Notes: generated by a model from the letters alone, not told the origin. 53,391 nt of DNA from Emiliania huxleyi CCMP1516 (GCF_000372725.1 NW_005199530.1:64377-117767), one strand, 5' to 3'. Shown: positions 1 through 9,594, numbered from the stretch's first letter. Program-made: numbers and translations.

Positions 1-949
1 CAGCCGCAGGTGCAGCTGCGGAGCCAGGGGCAGGGGCGGAGGCAGTGGTAGGGGCGGCGGCAGCGGCAGGGACGGCGGTAGTGGTGGGAGAAGGGGCAGC
101 AGGCGCAGAGGCCGGACGCATGCGCGGGCGCGCGCGCTGCTTCCTTGGCCTTGCGTCGCGAGCTGCTGCGGGTGAGGCTGCTGCGGGTGGGGCAGCGGCC
201 GAGGCGGCCGAAGCGGGCGCTGGCACGGGACTGCCTTGCACGCAGCTACCTCGTGCTGCGCCCGGCTGCTTCGCCGACGCGTCTGCCTCTCGATCCCTCG
301 GCCTCTTCTGCTTCGGCAGCGGGTGGTGCGCGCCCGAAGCTGTCGCTCTCTTGTGTTTCTTGCCTCCCAGGTGGGCCCGCACAAGCTCCGCCCTTTCGAG
401 GCTGAACGTGAGCGCGGAGCCGCAGCGAGTGCACCACAGGTGGGGAGCGCCCTTTGGCGTGGTAAACGGGATGAGCACATCGGCCAGCGTGCCACCCGCC
501 GCAGATCGACTGCCCGTCGCACGTGACTCGGGCGCCTCTGCTGCCGGCGCGGGCTGTCCTCCGTTCACTTCCGCGAGCGAGACGGCGCCATCCGCGCCAT
601 CGATCGAAGGCTTGGAGCGGCTGCTGTTGGGTGCTGCTGGGAGCGGTGCGCCGTCTGCTGGGTGCTGCTTCGCCCTCTCGCGCTCCTGCTTGGTCAGCGG
701 GCGTCGCTCGCCCCCCCCCTCGCCACCGTCGCCACCGTCGCCAGCGCTGCCGCTAGCGCTCTTTGCTGCGCACGTGCTGTTGGATGCTTCAGCGACGCTT
801 GCCGCTCGAACGTCGGGCGGCTCAGCGGCGGGCTCGGCCTGCGCGTCCGCGGCCGAGATCGCTGGCCAAAATGGTGGTCCGAGCGGGCCGAGGACCTCGG
901 TGAGGAACTCGCCCAGCGGCAATAAGGCAAGGCCAGCCAGGTCGCGCAT
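1..949 (-). CDS. U1/matrin-type C2H2 zinc-finger protein (partial, runs off left edge)
   Basis: Read on the minus strand from the ATG at 949, one frame stays open to base 1 (about 316 residues visible). It carries one zinc finger: Cys173-x2-Cys176, then His193-x5-His199 inside RAHLGGKKHKR. The HxGKKHK tail is typical of U1/matrin-type fingers, which bind RNA or structured nucleic acid in splicing and ribosome-biogenesis proteins. The rest is Ala/Pro/Ser-rich with basic patches such as PLTKQERERAKQ and PRKQRARPRMRP, which suggests a nuclear protein. The finger and the balanced composition exist only in this frame; the plus-strand and other minus readings lack any domain. The start is the first ATG of the open frame, but an upstream exon is possible. 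The C-terminus lies outside the window. Paralogue identity is unknown. Confidence 0.6.
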   Translation of the reverse strand, partial: MRDLAGLALLPLGEFLTEVLGPLGPPFWPAISAADAQAEPAAEPPDVRAASVAEASNSTCAAKSASGSAGDGGDGGEGGGERRPLTKQERERAKQHPADGAPLPAAPNSSRSKPSIDGADGAVSLAEVNGGQPAPAAEAPESRATGSRSAAGGTLADVLIPFTTPKGAPHLWCTRCGSALTFSLERAELVRAHLGGKKHKRATASGAHHPLPKQKRPRDREADASAKQPGAARGSCVQGSPVPAPASAASAAAPPAAASPAAARDARPRKQRARPRMRPASAPAAPSPTTTAVPAAAAAPTTASAPAPGSAAAPAA

Positions 950-1845
950 GGCTCCTCAGAACATGCCCCGGTTGGCGTCGCGCGAGGCCGAGGGAGCGGC
1001 GAGGAAGGCCTGGCGTACGCGCGATGGCGAGACAGAAGATGAACATCAAGCCTTCTTAGAAGCATCCTTCTCTCGGCCCTGGATGTGAGGTTAATGACTG
1101 CACTCCAAGTGCTCCAAAGCAACGAAGGAGACTCTCTTTCGAGTGGCGATCCGCTGCTCGCTCGCCCGGGCGGAGGGCATGGCCGGAGGAGGCGAGTGGG
1201 CATCGCCAGGCCTTCCGCAGGCAGCCTCTTGGGCAGACTGAGGGTCGGTTCTGCGTGGCGTGGCCCACCCGCGCGCTGCGCTGCGCAAAGCTGCGGGTGG
1301 TGAGGGAGCATCTGGTGCTTCCACTGGGAGGTGCGCACCTCCTGCAGCTGGTGGAGGTCCGTGCCGCCGTGTGCCTGCTCCGTGGACAGGACAGGGAGGC
1401 GGCGCCGCAGCGCCATGGCCTCCGCTGCTTGCCGGTGCAGCACTGTGCTGCCTGGTGAGCAGCCTGCTGGTTCTGTGTGCGGCGTTGGCGAGGCTGCAGT
1501 GGCACTGTACTGCATGCCACGGCGAGTGGCGCGCGGCGCGCGCGTCGCCGCGCGTGGCACGGGAGGCGCGAGAGGCGCGGCTGTCGGTCAACCTCGCGGC
1601 GCATGCGCGCCGCGGAAGCTGCTCGACAGGCGACTTCATTGCGAACGCGGTCGCCGTTACTCCAACTTTGCTTTGCCGATCAAAAGCGCCCGTCCTTTGC
1701 TTTTTAGCCGCCGAAATTTAGCTTGCTGTTTTTCCTTATAGGCGTCTGCAACTTCCAAGCTGCGCTTGTATTATCGTCGAGTAGTACATGTATTCCGTGG
1801 GGGCGGTGTGTATTCTCGTAACATGTGCGTATTCTCGTATCAATG
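950..1845. other. Intergenic, no supported gene
   Basis: GC-rich DNA with overlapping open frames on both strands but no domain or codon signal that singles one out. It turns AT-richer after about 1640. Bases 1075-1112 repeat part of the dispersed family found at 1846-2112 and 41225-41452 (shared GACTGCACTCCAAGTGCTCC). Confidence 0.5.
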
Positions 1846-1890
1846 GCTCCGAGTAGAGAAAGAAAGAAAACATACTAGCTCCGAGTAGAG
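1846..1890 (-). mobile_element. Tail-only LINE-like insertion with 13-bp target duplication
   Basis: GCTCCGAGTAGAG occurs at 1846-1858 and again at 1878-1890, flanking 19 bases that begin AAAGAAAGAAAACA. This is the same AAAGAAAG tail (minus orientation) that ends the longer LINE-like copies here. The related repeat at 41225 has the sequence uninterrupted and so serves as an empty site. An extremely 5'-truncated insertion with a target-site duplication is the simplest reading. Confidence 0.6.
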
Positions 1891-2112
1891 GGTGCGTCCC
1901 GCCGCTAGGGGACACCCAAAGCGCAGAGCCAACCCTCGGAGACCCGTGTTTACTTTACGGCCCTTTCCCTGCGAACGCGCACCCCGCAGGGCTAGGGCTC
2001 TCTTGCCCGTAACCCGATCCCGATCATCCGGCCCGCTGGGTGCGCTTCTCAGCTCCCCGGCCCTGGATGTGAGGCTAATGACTGCACTCCAAGTGCTCCA
2101 AGAGAGAAGCTA
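1846..2112 (+). repeat. Dispersed repeat family R1, copy 1
   Basis: About 230 bp match 41225-41452 in the same orientation, sharing blocks such as GGAGACCCGTGTTTACTTT and TAATGACTGCACTCCAAGTG. A third, short piece lies at 1075-1112. No coding capacity or terminal repeats are seen. It may be the non-coding end of a larger element. Confidence 0.7.
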
Positions 2113-2127
2113 GACATCACACTCCTG

Positions 2128-2165
2128 TCCTTAAAATCCCTGTGTGGTGGCGGCGTGCCGTCCTC
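2128..2165 (+). mobile_element. LINE-like 3' fragment
   Basis: CTTAAAATCCCTGTGTGGTG followed by GCGGCGTGCCGTCCTCC is the conserved segment just upstream of the tail in the copies at 33924-34160 and 45153-45940. Here the tail is missing and unrelated sequence follows. Confidence 0.6.
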
Positions 2166-2614
2166 CGGTACCTGGGCGAAGGCCTTGCCCCACCACTTTG
2201 TGTGTGTGGAGACGTTTACCGCCTTACCATACTACCTTAGTGCCGCGCGTAGGGCCTTTATTTAGGGGCCTGCCGTGGTTCAAATCCACACGCCAGCCGA
2301 GGGGTGAAGGGGAGGACGCGTGTGGTGGCGCTGGCCATGAGATCTGAAGCTCACCTCGATTGAGGAAGTGAGGTACTGCTCCGCCCACCCGGATTGTCGC
2401 GGGGGAAGGTAATTGCACCAAAGCCTGCGAAGGGCTGAGAAGGGAACTCGAGATTGTCCTTCGCCGTGTTTAGATACTGTGTCCGTGAGTCGAATCGTTG
2501 TCGGCGGGCTGATATGTCGTTTCATCTCTGTCGTTGACCCCAGTCTTGGGTGCAGCGTGGTTGTGGGAGAGTTCTGCAGCCGGCCCGCGCGAGTGTCGCG
2601 TGGGTCCGTCGAGT
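2166..2614. other. No gene identified
   Basis: Short frames only. GTGGTTCAAATCCAC at 2273-2287 looks like a tRNA T-arm/B-box, but no matching acceptor or anticodon arm lies upstream, so I do not call a tRNA. Confidence 0.4.
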
Positions 2615-4130
2615 ATGAGCAAAACCACCCATACAGCGAGCTCGCGCGAGCTGGGTTCGGGGTGGGCGAGTGATCCTCCAGAGGGGAGAGCAGCGGCCAC
2701 GTCAGGGGCCGAGCCTCCGCTGCAAGACTTCCCTGAGGGGGAAGCCTGGGGAAGCGTAACGACGGGAGACGTCGGGGCGGAGCGCAGAACTACCGGGTTT
2801 GACATCCTGGACCGGCTCGAGGCAGATCCCAAGGGAAGGCTCGAACATGATGACCTTCCAGAGTGGGAGCCACATGCGACCACGATGTGGACTGCGGCAC
2901 CGCATGTGGACTTCCAACCGTTGGGAGCCTGGGAGAGCGAATCTATCGGCGGGGGACGCACGACGAGCACAACGGGCTCACCAGCCAGCCCGCCCGAGAC
3001 ACGCTCTGACGGAGCGTCTGACCATGACGACAACGCGGACCTCGTTGAGGCTTATGCTGTGGGAGCGCACACCCCTGTGGGCACGCGCGAGGTATACGGC
3101 GACGGGATGAACCCGGTGCGGACCACGGCCCGGGCCACGGAGCACGCGACCCCAACGCGCCACGGCACCCAGTGCCATACGCAAGTGACAACACGCGCGG
3201 CGCACCCAACGGGGGCGCCTTCGAGCAAGAGCAGCCGTTGCTGCAGGGCCAGCCGCCCCCAACTCCGTATGCTCCGGGCGACGACACCTGGGCGAACGTT
3301 GCAATTGGCGGTCGCGCCCTCGGCACACGGATCACGGAAGCCCCCGGCGTTGGCCGGGACAAGCACAGGGTGCGCCGTGGCTCGACGAGCCCCCCACTGC
3401 GGACTGCAGAGGATGGGACAGACACAGAAGGGAGGGTCCCTTCAGACACGGCGGATCGCTACGTCGACTTCGACGGCGTATATCCCACGGGCCCGAGGGA
3501 CGGGGCGGACCACACCGAGCTCGCGAGGGCGCGGGCGGAGGTCGAGCGCCTCCGGGTGGCGCTCGAGATGTATCGGGACAGGGAGCGAGTGCGAACCCTC
3601 GGGGCCCGCTTCTACGACCCCAACCACGAGGCCAAGATGCCCGAGATTCCCAAGGCGATTGAGACCGCGAGACCGAGACCGAGGCTGAGACCAAGACCAC
3701 CACCACCTCGGCGGCGGCGGCGCGCCGCGCGGGGAACCCCGACCCAAATCCCGGACACCAACCTCCCAGCGGGCGAGTCGACCAGCCCCGCGCGGCCGAG
3801 CAGCAAGCGCCTCCAAGCGCGGCCGCGTGCATCGCCGGTAGGAAGACCGGGGCGCCGCTTCGCGGCGCGGCGGCCCCCCGGGTGGCGGCGGCCGGGCCGG
3901 GCTCGACGCCGAGCCCGCCCGGCCCCGCCGCGCCCCTTCCGCAACCCTCGGGCCCTCAGCCGGCCATCCATCGCCCATCGGGAAACCCGCCGCCCGGTGA
4001 CACGGATCCTGCTGAACAAGCTCCTCTTGTAGCTCGATCGGTCACGCCGCCATCACCGCCGACGTCTCCCAGTGAGATGATGGTGAGGGGGGACGACACC
4101 GCTCGGCTCTGCGAGGTTAGGTTAGGTTAG
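2615..4130 (+). pseudogene. Gag-like retroelement ORF with frameshifts
   Basis: From the ATG at 2615 an acidic, protein-like reading (MSKTTHTASSRELGSGWASD...) continues to about 3110-3170. The sensible reading then moves to the frame of 3172, with coiled-coil ELARARAEVERLRVALEMYR near 3520-3580. About 3665 it moves again to the frame that reads ETETEAETKTTTTSAA and ends at 4130. Two frame changes suggest a decayed gene or programmed shifts. The last 110 bases recur at 52722 and, inverted, at 8057-8225, which marks it as a mobile-element ORF. No zinc knuckle, protease or reverse-transcriptase motif is visible. The Gag label rests on the charged N-region, coiled coil and Pro-rich tail only, and is tentative. 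Confidence 0.35.
4003..4110 (+). repeat. Dispersed repeat family R2, copy 1 (partial)
   Basis: Shares GGATCCTGCTGAACAAGCTC and TTGTAGCTCGATCGGTCAC with 52722-52780. The adjoining GGGGGACGACACYGCT block matches both 52790 and, inverted, 8170. A telomere-like run of GGTTAGGTTAGG follows at 4114-4128. Confidence 0.65.
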
Positions 4131-4206
4131 GTGAAGAACAGCCAGGCTCGGACTGAGGTTTACCCCCGCCCCACATCCGTAACAAATCCAGCACAAACTC
4201 AGGCAG

Positions 4207-6298
4207 ATGTACACGCGCCGCTCCCGCTCCCGCTCTCGCGAGCGCTACTACCGCGACCGCTCCCCTCCTCGCCGGCGCAGCCCGAGTCCGCGCCGGCGCT
4301 CGCCCAGCCCGCGCCGGCGCTCCCCGAGCCCGCGCCGGCGCTCGCCCGAAGCGCAGAAGGACGGCGAGGGACGCAAGCGGCGGCGCGCCCGGATGTGGGA
4401 CGTGGACTCGTCCGGGCAGGAGGTGGCGCCGCCGGCCAACACGGCGGCGGGGGCGGCGGGGAGCGCGCTGCCCAACGCGATGGCGAGGATGCAGGAGACC
4501 GCGATGATGACGGCGCTGCTGCAGCAGCAGGCGGCGCTTACGCGGCGCGCGCGGCGGCTGCACATTGGGAACCTGCCGCCGGGGCTGACGCTGGAGTCGA
4601 TGCGCGAGCTCTTCAACACGACGCTGAGCGCGGCCAAGCTCACCCTCGACGAGGCGCCCTGCATCAACGACGTCCACATGTCTGGCGACGCGCGCTTTGG
4701 CTTTGTCGAGTTCCGGTCGGTGCTCGAGTGCACGAACGCGCTGGTGCTGGACGGGATGCAGCTGCTCGGCCGAGCGCTCAAGGTGCAGCGGCCGAACGAC
4801 TACATGCCTCCCCCGCCCGGACTCGACAAGGTGCTCATCCCGCAGTCGGTCTCTTCCGTCGTCACCTCGTCCACCGTCCCGACCTCGACCGCCTCGCTGC
4901 TCGGCCTGCACGGCGCGCAGCTGTCCGCCGTCGGCAACCCCGCCGTCTCGGCCGCGCTCACCGCGTCGGGGATGCCGCCCGGCGGGTCCGTCTCCGGCCT
5001 CTCGGGCGCCGCCCTCGCGGCGATGTCTGCTGCGGCGGTCCCCCTCGCCGCCGCAAGCGGTGCCGCCGCCGCGGGCGTCAGCGCGCTAGGCAGCCTCGCA
5101 AACAACAACCTCGGCCTCACGCGGCGGGCGAGGAGGGTGCACGTGGGCAACCTGCCGCTGGGCGCGGGGCTCACGGCCGAGATGCTCAAGCAGTTCTTCA
5201 ACGCCGCCATCACGTCGGCGAACCTGCACGACTCGTCCAAGGAGGGCGACCCTGTCATCGACTCGATGATCGGCTCCGAGGGCAAGTTCGGCTTCATCGA
5301 GTTTCGGACCATCGCCGAGGCGAGATACGGGGAGATATGGGGAGATGTGGGGAGATCGAGTTTCGGACCATCGCCGAGGCGACGCCGTGTTGCCACACCA
5401 CCCACGGGACTGGACCCACACACGCTGGATTCGAGACTCTGGAGGTATGGGACTAGGCGACCTCGTGCATCGCGCTCAACAACATCGAGCTCGCCGGCAA
5501 GCAGCTCCGCATCGAGCGACCCCGCGACTACGCGCCCATGCCAGACTCGATGCTGGACGAGCTGCGCGCGGCGGGCGTGCTCGGCAACACCTCCATCTCG
5601 CCCGACGGGAAGGACCTCCTCGCCGCGGCGGCGCCCCCCTCCGCCGCGAGCAGCGGAGGGCTACTCCAGCTCGGCCTGGCCGCGCCCCCCGCCGCGCCCG
5701 CCGCGGCCCCAGCAGGCCCGCCGCCCGTCGACCCGTCGACCGCGACGCCCGTCCTCGTCCTCGACGCGATGGTGTCAAAGGAGGACCTGGCCAGCGCCGA
5801 GGAGATGGGCGAGATCCTCGAGGACGCGAGGTCCGAGTGCTCCAAGCACGGCGCCGTGTCCCATCCCCTACCTCCACAGTACACCCCCCCCCCCTCTGCA
5901 GGTCCGAGTGCTCCAAGCACGGCGCCGTCTCCCTCTACGTGCCCAAGCCCGGCGTGTCCGGCCCTGCCGGCTCGGGGGCGGAGGAGGCTGCGATCGCGCT
6001 GAAGCTCTTTGCGGAGTACGGCACCGCCGCCGAGGCGCTCGCTTGCGGAAAGGTGAAGGAGAGACGCGGGAGACGAGCGGAGCGGAGATGATGCCGGAGA
6101 AGAGCACATGTACATGTCCGCATATCTCCCCACACCTCCCCACACCTCCCCACACCTCCCCACACCTCCCCACACCTCCCCCCTGGCGCGCCGCAGGAGC
6201 TGCACGGGAAGCAGTTCGACGGGCGGACGGTGCTCGCCTCCTTCCTGCCGCCCGAGGCCTTCCAGGCCGTCAAGGGGCTGGACTGCTTCACGGCGTGA
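4207..6298 (+). CDS. U2AF2: U2AF large-subunit-like splicing factor
   Basis: Binds the 3' splice-site polypyrimidine tract and recruits the spliceosome. Inferred CDS is join(4207..5319, 5457..5830, 5902..6052, 6197..6298), 579 aa. An N-terminal RS domain (residues 1-50, SPSPRRR repeats) is followed by two RRMs with clear RNP motifs: LHIGNL/RFGFVEFR (about 118-200) and VHVGNL/KFGFIEFR (about 310-395). A C-terminal UHM (about 467-575) contains EILEDARSECSKHGAV. Both RRMs end in a U2AF RRM1-type RP.DY.P tail, so the second looks like a copy of the first. The Ala-rich linker between them (about 110 aa) is unusually long. Intron 1 is GC-AG; introns 2 and 3 are GT-AG. Exon sequence is duplicated at introns 1 and 2. 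A 3' splice-like CAG directly precedes the ATG, so a 5'-UTR intron is likely. Confidence 0.88.
5296..5456 (+). repeat. U2AF2 intron 1 with duplicated exon end and AGATATGGGG repeat
   Basis: A 28-bp exon segment at 5296-5323 (ATCGAGTTTCGGACCATCGC...) is repeated perfectly at 5355-5382. Between the copies sits AGATACGGGGAGATATGGGG and a further unit. Splicing GAG|GCGAG (5319/5320) to ACTAG|GCGACC (5456/5457) restores the RRM; the second copy is out of frame. Confidence 0.8.
5829..5928 (+). repeat. U2AF2 intron 2 bounded by 29-bp direct repeats
   Basis: AGGTCCGAGTGCTCCAAGCA and the following 9 bases occur at 5829-5857 and 5900-5928. The intron (5831-5901) starts at GT inside copy 1 and ends at AG directly before GT of copy 2, as expected for intron creation by tandem duplication of an AG|GT-containing exon segment. 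Confidence 0.85.
6118..6183 (+). repeat. CCCCACACCT tandem repeat in U2AF2 intron 3
   Basis: A 10-bp unit (CCCCACACCT) is repeated about six times after CATATCTCCC inside the 6053-6196 intron. It is a complement-strand relative of the AGATATGGGG repeats in other introns of this window. Confidence 0.75.
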
Positions 6299-6786
6299 AC
6301 GGACTCGACGCTCAGCTCGCGGGAGATTGCGGGAGATCTGGGGAGAGATGACTCGACGCCAGCCCCTCGACCGCTCTGAGCCCCCCCCCCCTTTTTTCGG
6401 CGGGGGGTTTCCCCCCCCCCCCCCCTTCCTTCACAAGGGGTTGTCCTTCCGGAGCGATGCAAGTCGCGCGAGTGGTGGCCTTGGGGGGGGGTTCCCCCCT
6501 TTCGGGGCCCGGTGGAATGTGTCCCAGGCGGTTCCCCCCCCCCCCCCCCTCCCTCCCCCCCTCCCCTCCTGCCCACCCACCCTCGCAGCTGGCACTCGAG
6601 CTGGGGCCGGCTTCTGCACAAGCGGACGTTGGCCACGCAAGCCGCCGACACGGCCCCGCGACACAACACTGCGCTGCTCCACACAGGTGTGTGTCTGTCG
6701 GAAGTTACCGGCTGGGGGGGGCGGGGGCAAGGTGGCAAGCGTCTCGGTATTTTTCGCATTTTTTTCAGAATACAGAAAGTGGTAAG
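6299..6786. other. Homopolymer-rich low-complexity DNA, no gene
   Basis: C runs of 11-14 with short T and G blocks at 6380-6425 and 6482-6560. The open frames here are Pro/Gly artefacts of the homopolymers. Base-calling or assembly error is possible. Confidence 0.5.
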
Positions 6787-7280
6787 AAGAAAGAAAGAAA
6801 GAAAACGGACAACCCTGCACGGGAGGGAATGGGAGGTCGAGGACGGCACGTGGGCGCGCACGCCGCCACCACACAGGGATTTTAAGGAGAGGGGTGTGAT
6901 GCGCTAGCCGTCACCCACCCTTGGGCGTCCGCCTCTTCCTATCTCCCTTCGCAGTCTCTCGCCGATTCTCGCTGCAACCTTCATGCCACCTCGCGGTCGT
7001 CCGGGCATATCTTGGCCCATCGGCTCGAGTCTATCGAGCTCTCCTCGCGCAAGGACGACTCTTCTGACGCCCACTGCGATCATTTGCCGCCCAGTCATAT
7101 CGTTGCTCAGGTCCACTCTGTCTTCTAAAACTTGTGCCTCCACGGATGATGTCGGCGCTGGGGTCCCCTTCGGGTGCATCGTGACAGCTGACAACGGGAT
7201 TTCCACTGGTTCGTCCTCCTCGGAGTCGTCTTCCCCGGGGGAGGTGGTCAGGACTGCTACGCATATGTAATCGCCCAGAA
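6787..7280 (-). mobile_element. 5'-truncated LINE-like copy
   Basis: On the minus strand this copy ends in a (CTTT)n tail at 6787-6802, preceded by the CCTGTGTGGTGGCGGCGTG block. It encodes the C-terminal part of a charged protein (frame 6904-7296: RVDLSNDMTGRQMIAVGVRR ... RPRGGMKVAARIGERLRREI ... PRVGDG). The same protein end is encoded at 24802-25176 and 45153-45847. Relative to 45153 it lacks the internal RRAELRRKAKE segment. 5' truncation and a simple-repeat tail suggest a non-LTR retroelement. No reverse-transcriptase domain is in the window, so the class is inferred. Confidence 0.65.
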
Positions 7281-7329
7281 TGCACAGATCGGCCATGTTA
7301 TGTCAATACGCGCCCGCGATCCATAGTGC

Positions 7330-7990
7330 GTCGGCCAGACGTCGCGTATTTCGGTGTCGTGCCCGAGCCAAGTGGCGCCTGAGGGAGCAACAAATGTCTT
7401 GCGTATTACGAGTCCGTCTTCTGCATCCACCTTCGGCCGATCGGGGTGTGCCTCTCAAGGCGCGCTACGCCCCACGTACTACGCACACGCATTCCGGATT
7501 CGAGTGAGAAGTGGCGGCCGATGGGGGTTACGCCTCACGCATTACGCATACGCTTGATGCATTCGCACGCCCAAGGTGTCGGAGAGGGCCTACGCACCAC
7601 GTGCTACGCACACGCATTCCGGATTCGAGTGAGAAGTGGCGGCCGATGGGGGTTACGCCTCACGCATTACGCATACGCTTGATGCATTCGCACGCCCAAG
7701 GTGTCGGAGAGGGCCTACGCACCACGTGCTACGCACACGCATTCCGGATTCGAGTGAGAAGTGGCGGCCGACGGGGGTTACGCCTCACGCATTACGCATA
7801 CGCTTGATGCATTCGCACGCCCAAGGTGTGGGAGAGGGCCTGCGCACCACGTACTACGCACACGCATTCCGGATTCGAGTGAGAAGTGGCGGCCGGCGGG
7901 GGTTACGTCTCACGCATTACGCATACGTTTTACGCATTCGCATGTCGGAGAGCGACCGTGCCTCGTTCGCCGCTTTTCAAGTTTGTTGTA
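7330..7990 (+). repeat. 125-bp satellite array, about four units
   Basis: Units begin near 7460, 7588, 7713 and 7838 and differ by a few substitutions. Each carries CGCACACGCATTCCGGATTC and CACGCATTACGCATACG. Because 125 is not a multiple of three, the same peptide motif recurs in shifting frames, so the open frames are by-products. The monomer is related, in reverse orientation, to the units at 11384-11770. The leader 7330-7450 resembles the arm of the inverted repeat at 10546-10916, so this is a second member of the same composite element. Confidence 0.85.
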
Positions 7991-8039
7991 GAGATTTCAC
8001 GTTGATGTAGAGCGCCTCTACTAACATCGCTTGAGCACT

Positions 8040-8225
8040 TGAGCACTGGATAGGGTCGATTCCGCGTGGTACGGGACCCCTCGATCGTCTCACCCTCCCT
8101 CACTGGAGTGTTCATTGGGGGGGGTCATAACAAACACGGTACAGGATCGAGGTGCACGCTGCCGAAGCAGTGTCGTCCCCCCTCTCCTTGGCGGCGGTGG
8201 CGGTGTGACCGATCGAGCTACATCG
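8040..8225 (-). repeat. Dispersed repeat family R2, copy 2 (inverted)
   Basis: Matches 52740-52922 in reverse complement, including GTGTTCATTGGGGGGGGTCA and ACAAACACGGTACAGGATCG. The boundary GAGCACTGGATAGGGTCG is uninterrupted here but split by a LINE-like insertion at 52927-53032. Confidence 0.75.
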
Positions 8226-8254
8226 CTCTACAACGCACGCAGTTCGTCCCGCGG

Positions 8255-8346
8255 CGGATGTAGAGCTCTACAGCTCTCCAGCGCTCTCCAGCGCTCTACA
8301 GCTCTACAGCTCTACAGCGCTCTACACTCTACATCCTCTACACCCT
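8255..8346 (+). repeat. CTCTACAG minisatellite
   Basis: Irregular tandem GCTCTACA/GCTCTCCA units. No coding signal. Confidence 0.7.
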
Positions 8347-8404
8347 CCCGCACCGCCTAAAATTCTTTTTCGCACGGAAACTGACGCCCCCCCGGGGGCG
8401 GGCC

Positions 8405-8660
8405 CAGTACCTCGAGAGAGAGATTTTTAGAAGCCAACAAGAAATGTGTCACACACAGTGATTTGGGCTCTGAGGTGACTTGGACCACCAAGAACTGGCT
8501 AGGGCTGCAGAAGCAGCGTATCTCAGTCGTTCTTCACACGGCCATCGCAGAGCAGATTGTGAATGAGCTTGCCTCCGGCGAGGGCGGTCGAGTGCACGGA
8601 GCTTAGTGCCTCGCCGTCCTCGCCCAGGAGTCGCTTAGGCCGCTCCCGTAGGTGTACCTG
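8405..8660 (+). pseudogene. R3 mobile-element ORF remnant
   Basis: After GAGAGAGATTTTTAGAAGCC a frame reads SEVTWTTKNWLGLQKQRISV and on to VNELASGEGGRVHGA, then a stop. It is clearly homologous to the C-terminal part of the minus ORF at 35089-35499. Two copies in unrelated places suggest a transposable-element protein. I do not recognise the domain. AAATTCTTTTT lies at both sides (8354 and 8691). Confidence 0.5.
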
Positions 8661-8783
8661 TGTTACCTTTTAAATTCTTTTTGACTACCTCCAAAAATTC
8701 TTTTTCGTAGAAAGGTGCGCGCCGAGCTCGAGAAGCGCGTCTCGATCGCCACTCTGCCTCTCTCCGATCCTGCTAAACCGGGT

Positions 8784-9575
8784 ATGACAACCACCAAGGC
8801 CGACCCCGCCTCGCCCGCGGCGGTGGCCGCGCTCATGGAGCGGGTGGCTGCCCAGCCGGGAGCGAGTGAGTGGGTGGATGAGGCCTGCTGCCGCAGATAC
8901 CTCGTCGCGAGGCAGGGCGACGAGGACAAGGCGGCGGCGATGCTCTGCGAGACGCTTGACTGGCGCGCGCAGTTTCTGAGCGGCCTGGAGGCGCGTCACC
9001 GCAACATTCGGCGCGCCAACGCGACGGGCAAGCTGCGGGTATGCAGCTTTGCTGACCGCGAGGGTCGGCCCGTCCTGCGGATGGCGCCGCGGCTCGAGAA
9101 CTGCCGCAATGAGCACGACGCGAACCTGAACAACCTGGTGTACCACATGGAGCGGCTCACGGGAGGCCGGTCCGTGGCGGGCGTGCCTCCCTCTCCGGAT
9201 GGCAAGGCGATCATCGTCATGGACTTTCGCGGCTTCTCGATGTTCAACCAGCCCCCGATGCGCACCAGCCGCGCCACGCTGGCGATCCTGCAGAACCACT
9301 ATCCGGAGCGGGCGCACAAGTTCCTGCTCCTGCACGCGCCCGCCCTCTTCCACGCCTTCTACCGGGCCATGTGGCGCTTCATCGACCCGCGCACGCGCGA
9401 GAAGATTGTGTTTGTCAAGCACGACCGCGAGGCGCTCGAGCGCCACTTTGAGCCGAGCGCGGTGGAGTGGCTCTCGGCGGCGCCCGGGGAGGGCGACGGG
9501 TGGGACGCGGACGAGTACTTTGCGGAGGACGACGAGCTGCCCTCGCTCACCAGCCCGCGGGCGGTGCTGCGCTGA
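8784..9575 (+). CDS. CRAL-TRIO (Sec14-like) lipid-binding protein
   Basis: A single exon of 263 aa from ATG 8784; the open frame extends upstream only from non-ATG codons. The N-terminal helical CRAL-TRIO-N part (about 30-75, WVDEACCRRYLVARQGDEDKA) precedes the lipid pocket (about 85-240): GRPVLRMAPR, then KAIIVMDFRGFSMF, then LAILQNHYPERAHKFLLLHA and FVKHDREALERHF. The YPERAHKFLLLHAP motif is diagnostic of Sec14 relatives. These proteins exchange or present phosphatidylinositol, phosphatidylcholine or other hydrophobic ligands at membranes. The acidic tail (EYFAEDDELPSL) has no known domain. No GOLD or PH extension is attached. It lies between two repeat islands with AT-rich flanks. Confidence 0.85.
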   Translation: MTTTKADPASPAAVAALMERVAAQPGASEWVDEACCRRYLVARQGDEDKAAAMLCETLDWRAQFLSGLEARHRNIRRANATGKLRVCSFADREGRPVLRMAPRLENCRNEHDANLNNLVYHMERLTGGRSVAGVPPSPDGKAIIVMDFRGFSMFNQPPMRTSRATLAILQNHYPERAHKFLLLHAPALFHAFYRAMWRFIDPRTREKIVFVKHDREALERHFEPSAVEWLSAAPGEGDGWDADEYFAEDDELPSLTSPRAVLR

Positions 9576-9594
9576 CGGAGGAGAGCAATCGTGG

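Noticed and set aside
45..1088. 347-aa plus-strand open frame
   Set aside because: Ala/Gly/Ser-rich shadow; the minus frame from 949 carries a proper zinc finger.
694..1639. Several overlapping minus-strand open frames
   Set aside because: Arg/His/Pro-rich, mutually overlapping, no domain; typical GC-driven frames.
2224..2296. Possible tRNA (GGTTCAAATCC B-box)
   Set aside because: No acceptor stem, D-arm or anticodon arm fits; at most a tRNA-derived fragment.
7460..7960. CRISPR-like spaced repeats
   Set aside because: Units are contiguous 125-bp satellite monomers without unique spacers, in a eukaryotic context.
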